A stretch of DNA of 44,812 nucleotides from Cladorrhinum sp. PSN259. Taxonomy: Eukaryota; Ascomycota; Sordariomycetes; Sordariales; Podosporaceae. Made by a program: the position numbers and the translations under genes. The DNA lies in NCBI GenBank assembly GCA_033725935.1, contig MU867151.1, forward strand, positions 1 through 44,812, given 5' to 3'. The notes beneath the pieces are model-generated. The model worked only from the letters and a program-made list of their open reading frames with translations, was not told the origin of the DNA and made no database searches. Below are positions 30,332 to 39,870 of this stretch, piece by piece. How positions within the stretch are numbered: the first letter of the stretch is position 1; each line of letters begins with the position of its first letter.

Positions 30332-31183
30332 ATGCACAAAGGAAACCTTCCCAAACAAGCCGCCGCGCTCCTTACCGGCCAAGCAAAAGTCACCACGTAC
30401 GAGTCCACAGGCGGGAAAACAACGTCCAAATTTGCCGCCCATAACCTGACTCTCATCCCCGCCATCAAGCCGGGCTCCATCGTCCACGACAACGCCTGCG
30501 GTGCCGGCACCGTGTCGCGCCACCTGCTGCGAGCCGGCCCTCCGGACATCACCATCTACGCCACCGACATTGACCAGGCCTTCCTAGACGTGCTCTCAAC
30601 CGACGCCGCGCAGAACAACTGGCCCGTCTACGTGTCTAACCAGGCCTCGGAGCGCACGAGCTTCGCCGACACCTTCTTCGACTACGATATTATAAATATC
30701 GGCATCATCTTTATGTCGTTGGCCGGGCTCGACGCCACGCGGGAGATTCACCGCACGCTCAAGCCCGGCGGGTTCGCTGTCGTCAACTGCTGGCACACCA
30801 TCACGTGGCTGGCGCCGATCGTGCTCGTGCACAAGGCGTTCCGTGGCGAGGCGGTGCCCTTCCCGGCGCCGACTGTGAACTGGACGGACGGGAAGCAGCT
30901 GAGGAAGGTCCTCGTTGAGGCCGGGTTCGACGAGACGAAGATGCGCCTTGAGAGCCACGAGGTGAGCACCGTCTTAGAAGACGGGGCAGAGTTGCGGGCG
31001 TGGGCGGAGAAGACGTGGGCGTACTTAGGGGGCATTGGAGGGTGGTATGATGTGGACGAGAAGAAGTGGGACGACGAGGTGGATATGCTTGTTGCGTTGC
31101 TGAAGGGGCAGCCTGGATCCACGGTCGAAGGGGGGAACGTGACGATGACGGCGAGCCAGTGGGTGGCCGTTGCGGAGAAGTAG
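30332..31183 (+). CDS. Class I SAM-dependent methyltransferase
   Basis: 283 residues, intronless, intact. Motif I is IVHDNACGAGTVSRHLL (SAM-binding glycine loop, residues ~50-66). The acidic residue after strand 2 is in YATDIDQAFL (residues 76-85). Strand 4 is FDYDIINIGIIFMSL (116-130) and the post-motif turn is TLKPGGFAVVNCW (142-154), typical of UbiE/COQ5-like or secondary-metabolite methyltransferases. A lid-like segment with many Trp residues follows. Substrate cannot be inferred. No biosynthetic backbone gene is in the window. GC-rich codons without RIP damage contrast with the gypsy element starting 250 bp downstream. Confidence 0.9.
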   Translation: MHKGNLPKQAAALLTGQAKVTTYESTGGKTTSKFAAHNLTLIPAIKPGSIVHDNACGAGTVSRHLLRAGPPDITIYATDIDQAFLDVLSTDAAQNNWPVYVSNQASERTSFADTFFDYDIINIGIIFMSLAGLDATREIHRTLKPGGFAVVNCWHTITWLAPIVLVHKAFRGEAVPFPAPTVNWTDGKQLRKVLVEAGFDETKMRLESHEVSTVLEDGAELRAWAEKTWAYLGGIGGWYDVDEKKWDDEVDMLVALLKGQPGSTVEGGNVTMTASQWVAVAEK

Positions 31184-31433
31184 GGGGGATGAGGAAGAGC
31201 CGAATGTGATAGCCTTTATCTCAATGGCTACGTAGAGAAATAACTTTAGTCCATTAACTAGCGCCCGACTTATTTAAAATCGAGTGAGGATTCCCAAGTT
31301 TGAGCAGTGTATAACATAACGACCACGAACAGTTAGTGCCTCGTAATATTCGCAGCTTAAACTAGCGTTTTAGAAAATAGCGAGGTGCAATTAATTATTA
31401 TTAAAAAAAGCTATAGCACTGTACTCGGCTACG
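31184..31433. other. 3' flank of the methyltransferase gene
   Basis: No gene. Ends with CTACG (31429-31433), the target-site copy of gypsy element 3. Confidence 0.5.
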
Positions 31434-31914
31434 TGTTACGCCTCGCGCGTAAATCCCCCCGCATACGGACCCTAATGCAGGGCATTATAGGGTTCATAGC
31501 CAATCACTGGGCCAGGGATGGGAAGACCCACAAAGTCCCAATGCAGCCAATCAAAAGGGACTCGACCAACTCGATACTCGAGTCTATCGAGTTATACACA
31601 GACCTACCGACTCGATAGACTCGATAGTCGAGTCTCTCGAGTTGGGATATAATATACCTAGAAACATATATAGATAGCTTTACTATAAGTAGGAGGAGTG
31701 CTGGGCACTTCCTATCGTAAGGACTTAGTTCCTCACGCAAGTAATTCAATCGTTTATTATCTATAATACTTATACGCGATACTTTATAAAGCTACCTATT
31801 AGTTAACAGTAATTGACCCCGTCTGAGAGCGTCCTACGTCCTTCGATTCCCTTATTATATTACCTTAGGCGTACTACCTTATAGTCTGAACCCTACCCGG
31901 TACAGGTTATAATA
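31434..31914 (+). repeat. 5' LTR of gypsy element 3 (LTR F)
   Basis: TGTTACGCC... to ...GTTATAATA. Strong RIP changes relative to LTR G (for example GTTTATTATCTATAATACTT against GTTCATTGTCTACAATACTC). The variable block 31559-31645 is made of TCGAGT/ACTCGA inverted repeats. Confidence 0.95.
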
Positions 31915-31973
31915 CGTTACTTACGTTATTTAAGATCGAACGATATGCTTAGATACTACGAATACCCTTTAAT

Positions 31974-33725
31974 ATGGCCTCCGCTTCCGCCAATCCCTCC
32001 ACTGTCAACCCGAACGTTAACGAAGGAGAAGTCTAACTTCCGGATATTACTCCGCCTAGCGATAACGAGTCCGATAAAGAAAAGGTTCCGAAACTGAACC
32101 TTAAGGAGAAGATTAATACTATAGGACGGAAACTCCTCGGTATGGAAGAAAACCTAATAGCGAGAAACGAACTTAAAGAACTTAAGGAGGAAATTATACG
32201 TCTCTAAACCGCTATCGCGATTAAACGTATTAATAAGACCGATAATATTCCTAAGATCGCAGCTAAGATTAGCAAACCCCTTATCTTTAGCGGTAATAAA
32301 TAAGAACTCCCGCCTTAAATCTCGTACGTCAGAACTAACCTCCGGTTCTATGGTATTAAAGACCCCGAGTCTCAACTCCTATACGCTGCCAGTTTCCTCG
32401 GAGGGGATCCCAAGCAATGGTTTAATAGGATCCTTAGAAACTACTTCGATTACGCTAAAGACGAGAGAGAAACCCTTACCTAAGAGATCTTCGAAGTAGG
32501 GCTGAGTAAGTTTAAGGAGGAAATTAAGAAAATATACGGCGAGCCCGACGAGGAGAAGGCTACCGAAGATCGCTTAAAGCGATTAGTGCAAACGATATCA
32601 GCAGTAATATACGCGATATTATTCCGTCGCGACGCTTTTAGGGTAAACTGGGCAGAAGCAGGCTTGAAGAATAGGTTCTATAGGGGACTAAAACCTAAGG
32701 TTAAGGATAAACTTATTAAGGAGGACCGATACGCCTTATTATTTAACGCTTATATTAGTAAAGCTATTATCGTCGATAACCGTATCTTCGAAAAAGTAAT
32801 GGAAGATAAGGGCATTTATAAGGACCTCCGCTTCCCTAAGGCTAATACCTTTAAGAAGTACCAGTATAAGAATACTTTGACTAGAACTTACCCCGGACCT
32901 ATGGATATCGGCATAATATAATATAATAACTAGCGTAAATATAGCGATAAGCCTAAGGATAAATCTAAGGTTAAGTATTTTAATTATAATAAGATGGGTC
33001 ATTATATACGAGATTATCGTACCCTTAGGAAGTTTAAACCAGTGCCTAAATAGAGGTAAGTATAGTTCGCTGAGAACGATCGTATTATTAAGATAGCTTA
33101 GCAGGATAGCGACGACGATATTCTCGTACTTACCTACGACGGCTTTAACGAGGAAGAATATACTAGTAAATCCGAATAATATATATTACCGTTACCCGAC
33201 GATAGCGAAAACTCGGAACCCGAGGGAATAATCGACTATCCCTTAGAGCTAGATATAAGCAGAGATATAGGCTAGTAGGTTACCTTAGAAGATATGGCAG
33301 AAAGCTTTACGGTAATTGGGAGAGTCGTAGAGGATATCCGAAAGATAGTGGTCATCCGAGAAGAGGGAGGACGATCTGACGATATACCCCTCGCCTTACC
33401 TACTTATATCCTATATTTACGCGTCGCCTGGTTTAACTGTATTTACGATAACTGCATTTATTATTATAGATATAAGGTTTTTTACGAATTCTTTCCCGCA
33501 CGCCTGAATAACGAACCTATTCTTAAGGTCTACGAGGCAGGATCGGATAACGAATGGAATTTTAGGATATTAATAGAACGTGCTAATATCCTCTATATAG
33601 AAAGCCAGGTACTTATAGAATATTGGGATAAGGATGAACCTAATTACGAGGACTGCCTATACGTATGGTGCGTTAGGTATAAGAGAGAAAAAGCTAGAGA
33701 ATGGCATAAATAGAGAACACGATAA
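31974..33725 (+). pseudogene. Gag of gypsy element 3
   Basis: ATG at 31974 (MASASANPSTVNPN). Coiled or charged N-terminal part, then capsid-like sequence (LLYAASFLGGDPKQWFNR, RDAFRVNWAEAGLKNRFYRG), and a zinc-knuckle position reading YFNYNKMGHYIRDY near 32976-33017, where the C-x2-C-x4-H-x4-C cysteines have become Tyr. Stops are TAA/TAG; the comparison with element 2 puts the original end at the TAA 33723-33725. Pol lies in the -1 frame and overlaps this end. Confidence 0.88.
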
Positions 33726-36700
33726 AACTCCAACCTTATTATGGCGTTACGATCGGGAAACGGCCAACGGGCCTCCCTAGGCCCAAGTGGATCAGACTAA
33801 TTCCATACCGACGGATTATAACTCGTATTAGGAGGCCGCGAGCCGGATCTAATAAAAAGACCTCTATAGCGTATTATAAAACGATCGCCAGAGCTACAGT
33901 ATTAGGCAACGAGAACGCCTTAATTATAGAAGTTCGATAGATAGACTCTAAAGGAAAGGAGTACCGAGCTATTGTAATAATCGACTTAGGGAGCACGATT
34001 AATATTATTAATCCTTCGTTCGTAAATAAAACGAGGATACCGTAGGTTAAGAAGAAATAACCTTACCGAATAAGGACTTACGAAAGGCAAACGGCTAGTT
34101 ATAATGGTAAAATTAGTTTACGGGAAATAACACTCTTAATTATAGTAGACGATAATCCGCAGGAAGTGAACTTCGATATCTTACCTATAGGTCCTAAGTG
34201 CGATATGATTTTAGGACATCCGTGGTTAAAGAAATATAACCCGGATATCGACTGGGAGAATGGCCATCTTAACTCTAGGCTTAATACCAAACGGGTGAAT
34301 AAAGCTGAACTAGATAGGGCTCCCAGGTGCCTAGAGGGATTAGAGGTCCCTTACGAGTAAATAAGATATATAAGTTACGACGAGCTGATATTAACTAACA
34401 GAGGAAGATTTAAGAAAGGACCTTCGTACCTTAAAGCACTAGAATAATAGGTGATATATGTTAAATTAAAGAAGCTAGAGGATAACCCGAATGACGACCC
34501 GGGATACGAACTTCCTAAAGAAAAGGAAGACCTTAGCAATATTCCGAGGGAATATTACAGTTTTACCGTCTTTAGATATAAGATGAAGAACAAGCTCCCC
34601 GCGAAGACCCCTTTCGACCACGAGATTTAATTAAAGGAAGGAGCTAAGTTACGATATTATAAAGTATACTACCTAGGACTATAATAGGACTAAGCCTTAT
34701 AAGAATATATTAAGGAGAATTTACTAAAAGGGTTCATTCGGGAGTCGCAGAATAAAGCGGCCTATCTTATTTTATTTATACCTAAGAAAAGGATAATAGA
34801 CTTAAGGCTTATGGTTAATTATCGCTAATTAAATAAGGAAATAATTAAGAATAGGTATCCGCTGCCGCTTATTAGGGAGATAAAGGACAGACTAGCTAGC
34901 GCCTAATGGTTCAGTCGTCTTGATCTTCCGATAGCCTTTAGCCATATCCGGATTAAGGAGAGGAATGAGTAGAAAACAGCTTTCAGGACTCGCTACGGGC
35001 ACTTTAAGTACCAGGTTATGCCTTTTGGACTCACTAACGCCCCGGCGATATTCTAAAGCATAATCGACTACACCCTACGCCCCTATCTAGATCGATTTGC
35101 CTTTATATATTTAGACGATATCTTAATTTATTCCAAGACGCTCGAGGAGCATCAGGAACACGTACGATAGATTTTACAAACGCTATAAGATGCGGGATTA
35201 TTAGTAAATCCACGTAAGAGCGAATTCCATATATAGAAAACAATTTTTCTTAGATTCGAGATCTTTCCGGGAGAAATCCGAATGGAACTAGCTAAAATTG
35301 CGGTAGTTAAGGACTAGCCGGCACTAACAAACCAGAAAGAAGTTAGGATATTTATTGGATTCATTAACTTCTATAGATCCTTTATTAAAGGATTCGGTAA
35401 GATTGCTAAACCCTTATATAAGCTTACTAGCGAAGGACATCCATTTAAATGGAAATAAGAATAATAAAACGCCTTCGACTAACTTAAAGAAGCTATTAAT
35501 AGCGAGCCAGTATTACGGATGCCAGATTTCAGCAGACCTTTCTAAGTCGAGACGGATATATCAGACTTTACCATTAAAGCAGAGCTTTACTAATATTTTG
35601 ACAACGGGCAACACCCTGTGGGATTCGTTTCGAAGAAAATCTTTAGACCAGTACTTAACTACCTAATCTATGATAAGGAGCTTATAGCCGTCATCGAGGC
35701 ATTCGATAAATAGAGACCTTATCTCAGTAGGATTAAGGAGCCAGTGGATATTTTTACAGATTACCGGAACTTAAAGTACTTTGTTATTAAGGAACTAAGT
35801 CCTAGATAAGTACGATGGGCAGGATTCCTAGCCCCCTTTAACTTCCGTATCCACTATATTAAGGGAAAAGAAAATGCTAGAGCAGATACGCTTAGTAGAA
35901 AACCCGACCATAAGGGTAATAAGAAGTACGACGCAGTACTACTTTTTAAGGAAAAGAACGGAACCCTAGAATATGCGATTTAGATCTGGGAGGACTGCGC
36001 CAGAACCTACCATACAGAATGGGAAGATTACGAATTTTAGGCTAAACGACGAGACGTCGATAAAGATAAAATAGAAGAACTAGAGTTACGGGTAGGACCC
36101 GAGGACAACGACCTAATATAGTACCTTAATAAAGCATACGTATTAGTGGATAAGAGACGAGCGTATATTACTAAATTATACGAAGATAAACTTGGAGGAC
36201 ACCTAGGCATTAAAAAGACGCTCGAACGCGTATAATAATATTACGCGTTCCTAAGAATGAAAAAGGTAGTAGAAGAGATAGTTAGAGAATGCGAAATGTG
36301 TATTAAGAGTAAGGCGGCAAGATATAAGCCGTACGGATTACTCGAACCTTTCCCTACCGTAGAACGAGCATAGGGATCCATATCGATGGACTTTATTACC
36401 AAGCTCCCCGACTCAACGGTACCAGATGGAACAAACGTCAAATACGACTTTATTTAGGTAGTGGTTAATAGACTCACTAAGTGGGCCTACTTTATACCCT
36501 TTAGAGAAACCACTACGGCAGAACAACTAGCCTACTACTTCGAACGGAATATCGTGAGCTAATACGGGCTGCCAGATGACATTACTTCGGATAGAGACAA
36601 GTTATTTATAGCTAAGTTTTAGCAAGCCTTAATGAAACGATTGGACGTTAAATCTAAGCTCTCGACCGCGTTCTACCCCTAGACTGATGGATAGACCGAA

Positions 36701-37435
36701 CGGCTTAATTAGGTTATTGAATAATACCTTCGGTGCTATATTAACTTTAAGCAAGATAATTAGATTAACCTATTATTAACGGCATAATTAGCATATAACT
36801 CTAGCAGTATAGAGTTAACGAATGTGTTATTATTCTTCGCTAATTACGGGTACTAGCTAAAGCTACGTTAGGGACTAGCAGCTGATGTACCTAGAGCAGC
36901 GGTACGTACAGGACGGCTGCAGGAAATGCACGATATGCTAAAGGAAATACTCGAATTCGTCCGAGAACGAATACGCACTTACTATAATAAATATAAGGTC
37001 GAGGGACCTCCCCTCGAGGAGGGAGATAAAGTGTTTCTTCTTATACGCAACCTTTATACGAAACGCCTAAGCAAGAAACTCGATTTTAAGAAAATCGGAC
37101 CGTTTAAAATTAAGACGAAAGTTTCGATATTAAACTATGAATTTATCCTATCCGATTCTATAAAAGTACGAATTAAAGTATTCTATATTTCCCTGCTTAA
37201 ACCCGTATTAAAAAGAGCCAGACTCGAGACGTAGCTTAAGGTAATAGACGACGAAGAAGAATTCGACGTCGAAAATATCCTAGATTCCCGAATTAGCAAT
37301 AACGAACTTTAATATCTTATTAAATAGCTTAATTACGGACTAGAATCTAACTTATAAGAACCTGTCGATCTTTTGGACTGCTCGGAGAAGCTCTAGCAAT
37401 TTTACCGACAGAATTTAAATCGACCTAGGATATAA
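33713..37435 (+). pseudogene. Pol of gypsy element 3: protease, RT, RNase H, integrase, chromodomain
   Basis: A single frame (-1 relative to gag) interrupted only by RIP-type stops. Protease IIDLGSTINIINP near 33980; RT with MPFGLTNAPAIF near 35020 and the catalytic FIYLDDILIYS (YLDD at 35108-35119); RNase H with FTIKAELY and YFDNGQHPVGFVSKK near 35570-35640; integrase zinc region with CEMC near 36294; core motifs SMDFITKLP (near 36384) and ITSDRDKLF (near 36590); GPFKIK module near 37100; chromodomain near 37250-37400. Ends TAA at 37433-37435. Domain order is that of chromoviruses. Confidence 0.95.
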
Positions 37436-38000
37436 AATTTAGATCTAGGTTCGACCAGTCAACCCCTAAGAAAATAAGCCAGTCGGGATTACCAACGTCC
37501 TCAGAGGATAACGGGGGATAACCGTCCCCTAAGACTAGGAACTCCAATTCCGGAATAACCGAAATGGCCGCCTCTTCCTACTCTAATCTCTCTAACTCCT
37601 CCACAGAATCCATACTACGAGAAAGAGCCCGCGCCATCTTCGCAATCTATTTCCGCTTCTGAAGACGTAATCGGTTGATTTTCGCGTCTAGAGCAGCACG
37701 CGCTGCTTCCGCTTCCTCCATTTCAGCTTCCAGCCTGTCATGCTGGGAAACTATTTTACGAAGCTATTATACCGATACCCCCAAGGCATCACATAAGGCT
37801 TGATTGTCTTGAATATACGCCGCGTAGCGAGAGGACGATATAGGCGAAGACTCGTATGGAATCGCCTTCCCTTCGCAATAGGAACACGCGCGCACTATCG
37901 TAATCGGGGACCGGAGAACTGCTTCTAAAAGAGCGTTGCGCTGTATGGTCCGAACGTGGGGAACGGACTTATAATTCTTCTGTACCCTATTAGCAGATAT
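37425..38000 (-). pseudogene. Antisense accessory ORF of gypsy element 3 (Zn2Cys6-like plus coiled coil)
   Basis: Best preserved copy: 192 codons from 38000 (ATA, a RIP form of the ATG in elements 1 and 2) to TAG at 37425-37427, with only four internal stops. ITIVRACSYC starts the cysteine array; relative positions 1, 4 and 32 are Cys and 11, 21 and 24 are Tyr here. The coiled-coil part reads EAEMEEAEAARAALDAKINR and the tail LGDGYPPLSSEDVGNPDW. It converges on pol with an 11-bp overlap and its 5' end lies ~100 bp from the 3' LTR, so an antisense promoter in or near the 3' LTR would be needed. Confidence 0.75.
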
Positions 38001-38063
38001 TTTGAGGAATTAGATGAAAAGGAGAAACCCACAGTCATAGCGACAAATTTCTTAGCGTTAGAA

Positions 38064-38099
38064 AGTCTTCGAGGCGAAGACTATGGAGGAGGGGAAACG
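38064..38099 (+). promoter_or_regulatory. Stem-loop and polypurine tract of element 3
   Basis: 38064-38082 is a perfect hairpin (AGTCTTCG, loop AGG, CGAAGACT). 38085-38099 is the PPT GGAGGAGGGGAAACG abutting the LTR. Confidence 0.85.
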
Positions 38100-38580
38100 T
38101 GTTACGCCTCGCGCGTAAATCCCCCCGCATACGGACCCTAATGCAGGGCATTGTAAGGTTTATAGCCAATCACTGGGCCAGGGATGGGAAGACCTACAAA
38201 GTCCCAATGCAGCCAATTAAAAGGGACTCGACCAACTCGATACTCGAGTCTATCGAGTTACACACAGACCTACCGACTCGATAGACTCGATAGTCGAGTC
38301 TCTCGAGTTAGGATATAATATACCTAGAAACATATGTAGATAGCTTTACTATAAGTAGGAGGAGTGCTGGGCACTTCCTATTGTGAGGACTTGGTTCCTT
38401 ACGCAAGCAATTCAATCGTTCATTGTCTACAATACTCATACGCGATACTTTATAGAGCTACCTGTTAGTTGACAGTGATTGACCCCGTCTGAGAGCGTCT
38501 TACGTCCTTCGATTCCCCTGTCATATTACCCCAGGCGTACTGCCTTGCAGTCTGAACCCTACCCGGTGCAGGTTGTAACA
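38100..38580 (+). repeat. 3' LTR of gypsy element 3 (LTR G)
   Basis: TGTTACGCCTCGCGCG... to ...GTGCAGGTTGTAACA, close to an unmutated LTR. The variable block 38225-38310 holds TCGAGT/ACTCGA inverted repeats and lies directly upstream of TATAATA (38314-38320), the likely promoter. Confidence 0.95.
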
Positions 38581-38585
38581 CTACG

Positions 38586-39375
38586 TTACATATATCTTTA
38601 TTTAAATTGAGAGAATCTTCCTTCTATCCTCCGTACTTCATTTCCTGCCCATCTCATAGTTAATGTTTTAACCGAATATAGTACCTAAGGCTAATATAAT
38701 TCTTTAAGTTAGGGGGCTTATAGTAACTACGTAAATATTACTAAAGTCGACCCCGAAGATTTATTAGAAGCCCCGAGCTATTAGCCTAGCTTTATATTTA
38801 ATGGTTTAATTTATTTAGTCCTTTTTATACTTATATACCTATCAGCTTATAATTAGGCTTTTCTTAGCCTTAAAGCGTTTGACGAAATATAGCGTTTTAG
38901 TAATTAATAGCTATATAAGTTCCGTAAAATAAGCCTATAATTATTACTTTTTATCGGGGTATTTTAAAGCTTCTTTAAAGCTTTTAAGGTCCCGAAGGTC
39001 CTCAGAGCCGGCTTTATTAAAGCGGTAATTATAAATTAAGGCTATAAGGTATATAATTAATTTTAAGGTATTTATTTCGTCATTAAAGCGTTTAAATTCT
39101 TTCCGCTACTATAGTATAGCTTATAGGAGTGGGATTTCGATTTTTAGTTAATTTAATTCAGTAGCTATAGGGAGCGAAGGTTTTATATCTTTAAGGAGCA
39201 AAGGCTTTAGAGCCGTAATAGGTAATATAGTTTGCTTAAAAGGTTCTTTAGGTAGTATAAGTAAAGCTAGCTTAAGTAATATGGTTATTTTTCATTTAAG
39301 GCGTTTATATAGTTTAATAAAGCTAGTCTAAATAACTTTATAGCCTCCTAATTATATTAAGTAAGTCTATATGCC
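38586..39375 (-). pseudogene. Copia-type reverse transcriptase remnant
   Basis: Minus strand, read across many stops: SFKEALKYPDK, then AYFTELI, TKTLYFVKRFKAKKSLIIS, VYKYKKD, TIKYKARLIARGF, IFGVDFSNIYVVTISPLT, LALGTIF. This matches the Ty1/copia RT N-terminal region (WVYKxKxD..xxxKARLVARGFxQxxGxDYxxTFAPV). The catalytic YVDD part is missing. Extremely TA-rich from RIP. It is bounded by gypsy element 3 on one side and the gypsy LTR at 39383 on the other; the exact ends are uncertain. Confidence 0.7.
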
Positions 39376-39382
39376 TAAAACG

Positions 39383-39563
39383 TGTTACGCCTCGCGCGTA
39401 AGTCTTCCCCCGCACACGGACCGCAATGCAGGGCATCACGCAGACCACAGCCAATCATTGGGCCAGGGATGTAAAAGACCCACAAGTCCCAGGAAAACCA
39501 ATCAGAGAGTTGCTCTGTGTGATTTGTGCCAAGACCACAGAGCAGACAGAGCACTGAGAGCTG
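39383..39563 (+). repeat. Gypsy LTR 5' part interrupted by the copia element (LTR H)
   Basis: TGTTACGCCTCGCGCGTAAG... with the same GCTCTGTG/CACAGAGC block type as solo LTR E, cut at 39563 where the copia LTR starts. The remainder would lie beyond the window, past the copia 3' LTR. Confidence 0.85.
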
Positions 39564-39821
39564 TGTCAGAAAATAGGGGTCTAGAAATGGAGGACCCGTC
39601 GGAGGTTCTGTCCGTGGGTTAGGGTCTACAGGACCACGAGTCTTGCGACATACTGATGTAATCTATCCTTGGCTTTTACAGGGTCTGAGATCTTCCCTGA
39701 TATCAAGGGAGGTCGAGCTAGACTACTCTTCTGGTCAGAACCAGATCAGTCAATCAAGCAACCATCTGAACCATCAATTGCTTTTCCAAGTGCACATTTC
39801 CCAAGGCGCTGTTATCTGACA
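39564..39821 (+). repeat. Copia 5' LTR (258 bp)
   Basis: Begins TGTCAGAAAAT and ends CTGTTATCTGACA, a TGTCAG/CTGACA inverted terminus shared with the solo LTR at 14798-15061. The left flank is AGCTG; the matching target copy would be outside the window. Confidence 0.9.
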
Positions 39822-39870
39822 ATTAAGAGTCTCATTCGCTTAACGGCCGATTAGCTAAGCTAAAACAGTA

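Larger units (their letters stand above)
31434..38580 (+). mobile_element. Complete Ty3/gypsy chromovirus-type retrotransposon with target duplication CTACG (element 3, 7147 bp)
   Basis: Two 481-bp LTRs (31434-31914 and 38100-38580) enclose gag, pol and an antisense ORF. CTACG precedes the 5' LTR (31429-31433) and follows the 3' LTR (38581-38585), so both ends are original. RIP has turned many Gln/Trp codons into TAA/TAG. The 5' LTR and gag-pol are strongly affected; the antisense ORF and 3' LTR much less. Confidence 0.96.

Noticed and set aside
30596..31122. Minus-strand frames of 120 and 124 codons
   Set aside because: GC-rich antisense shadows of the methyltransferase coding region.
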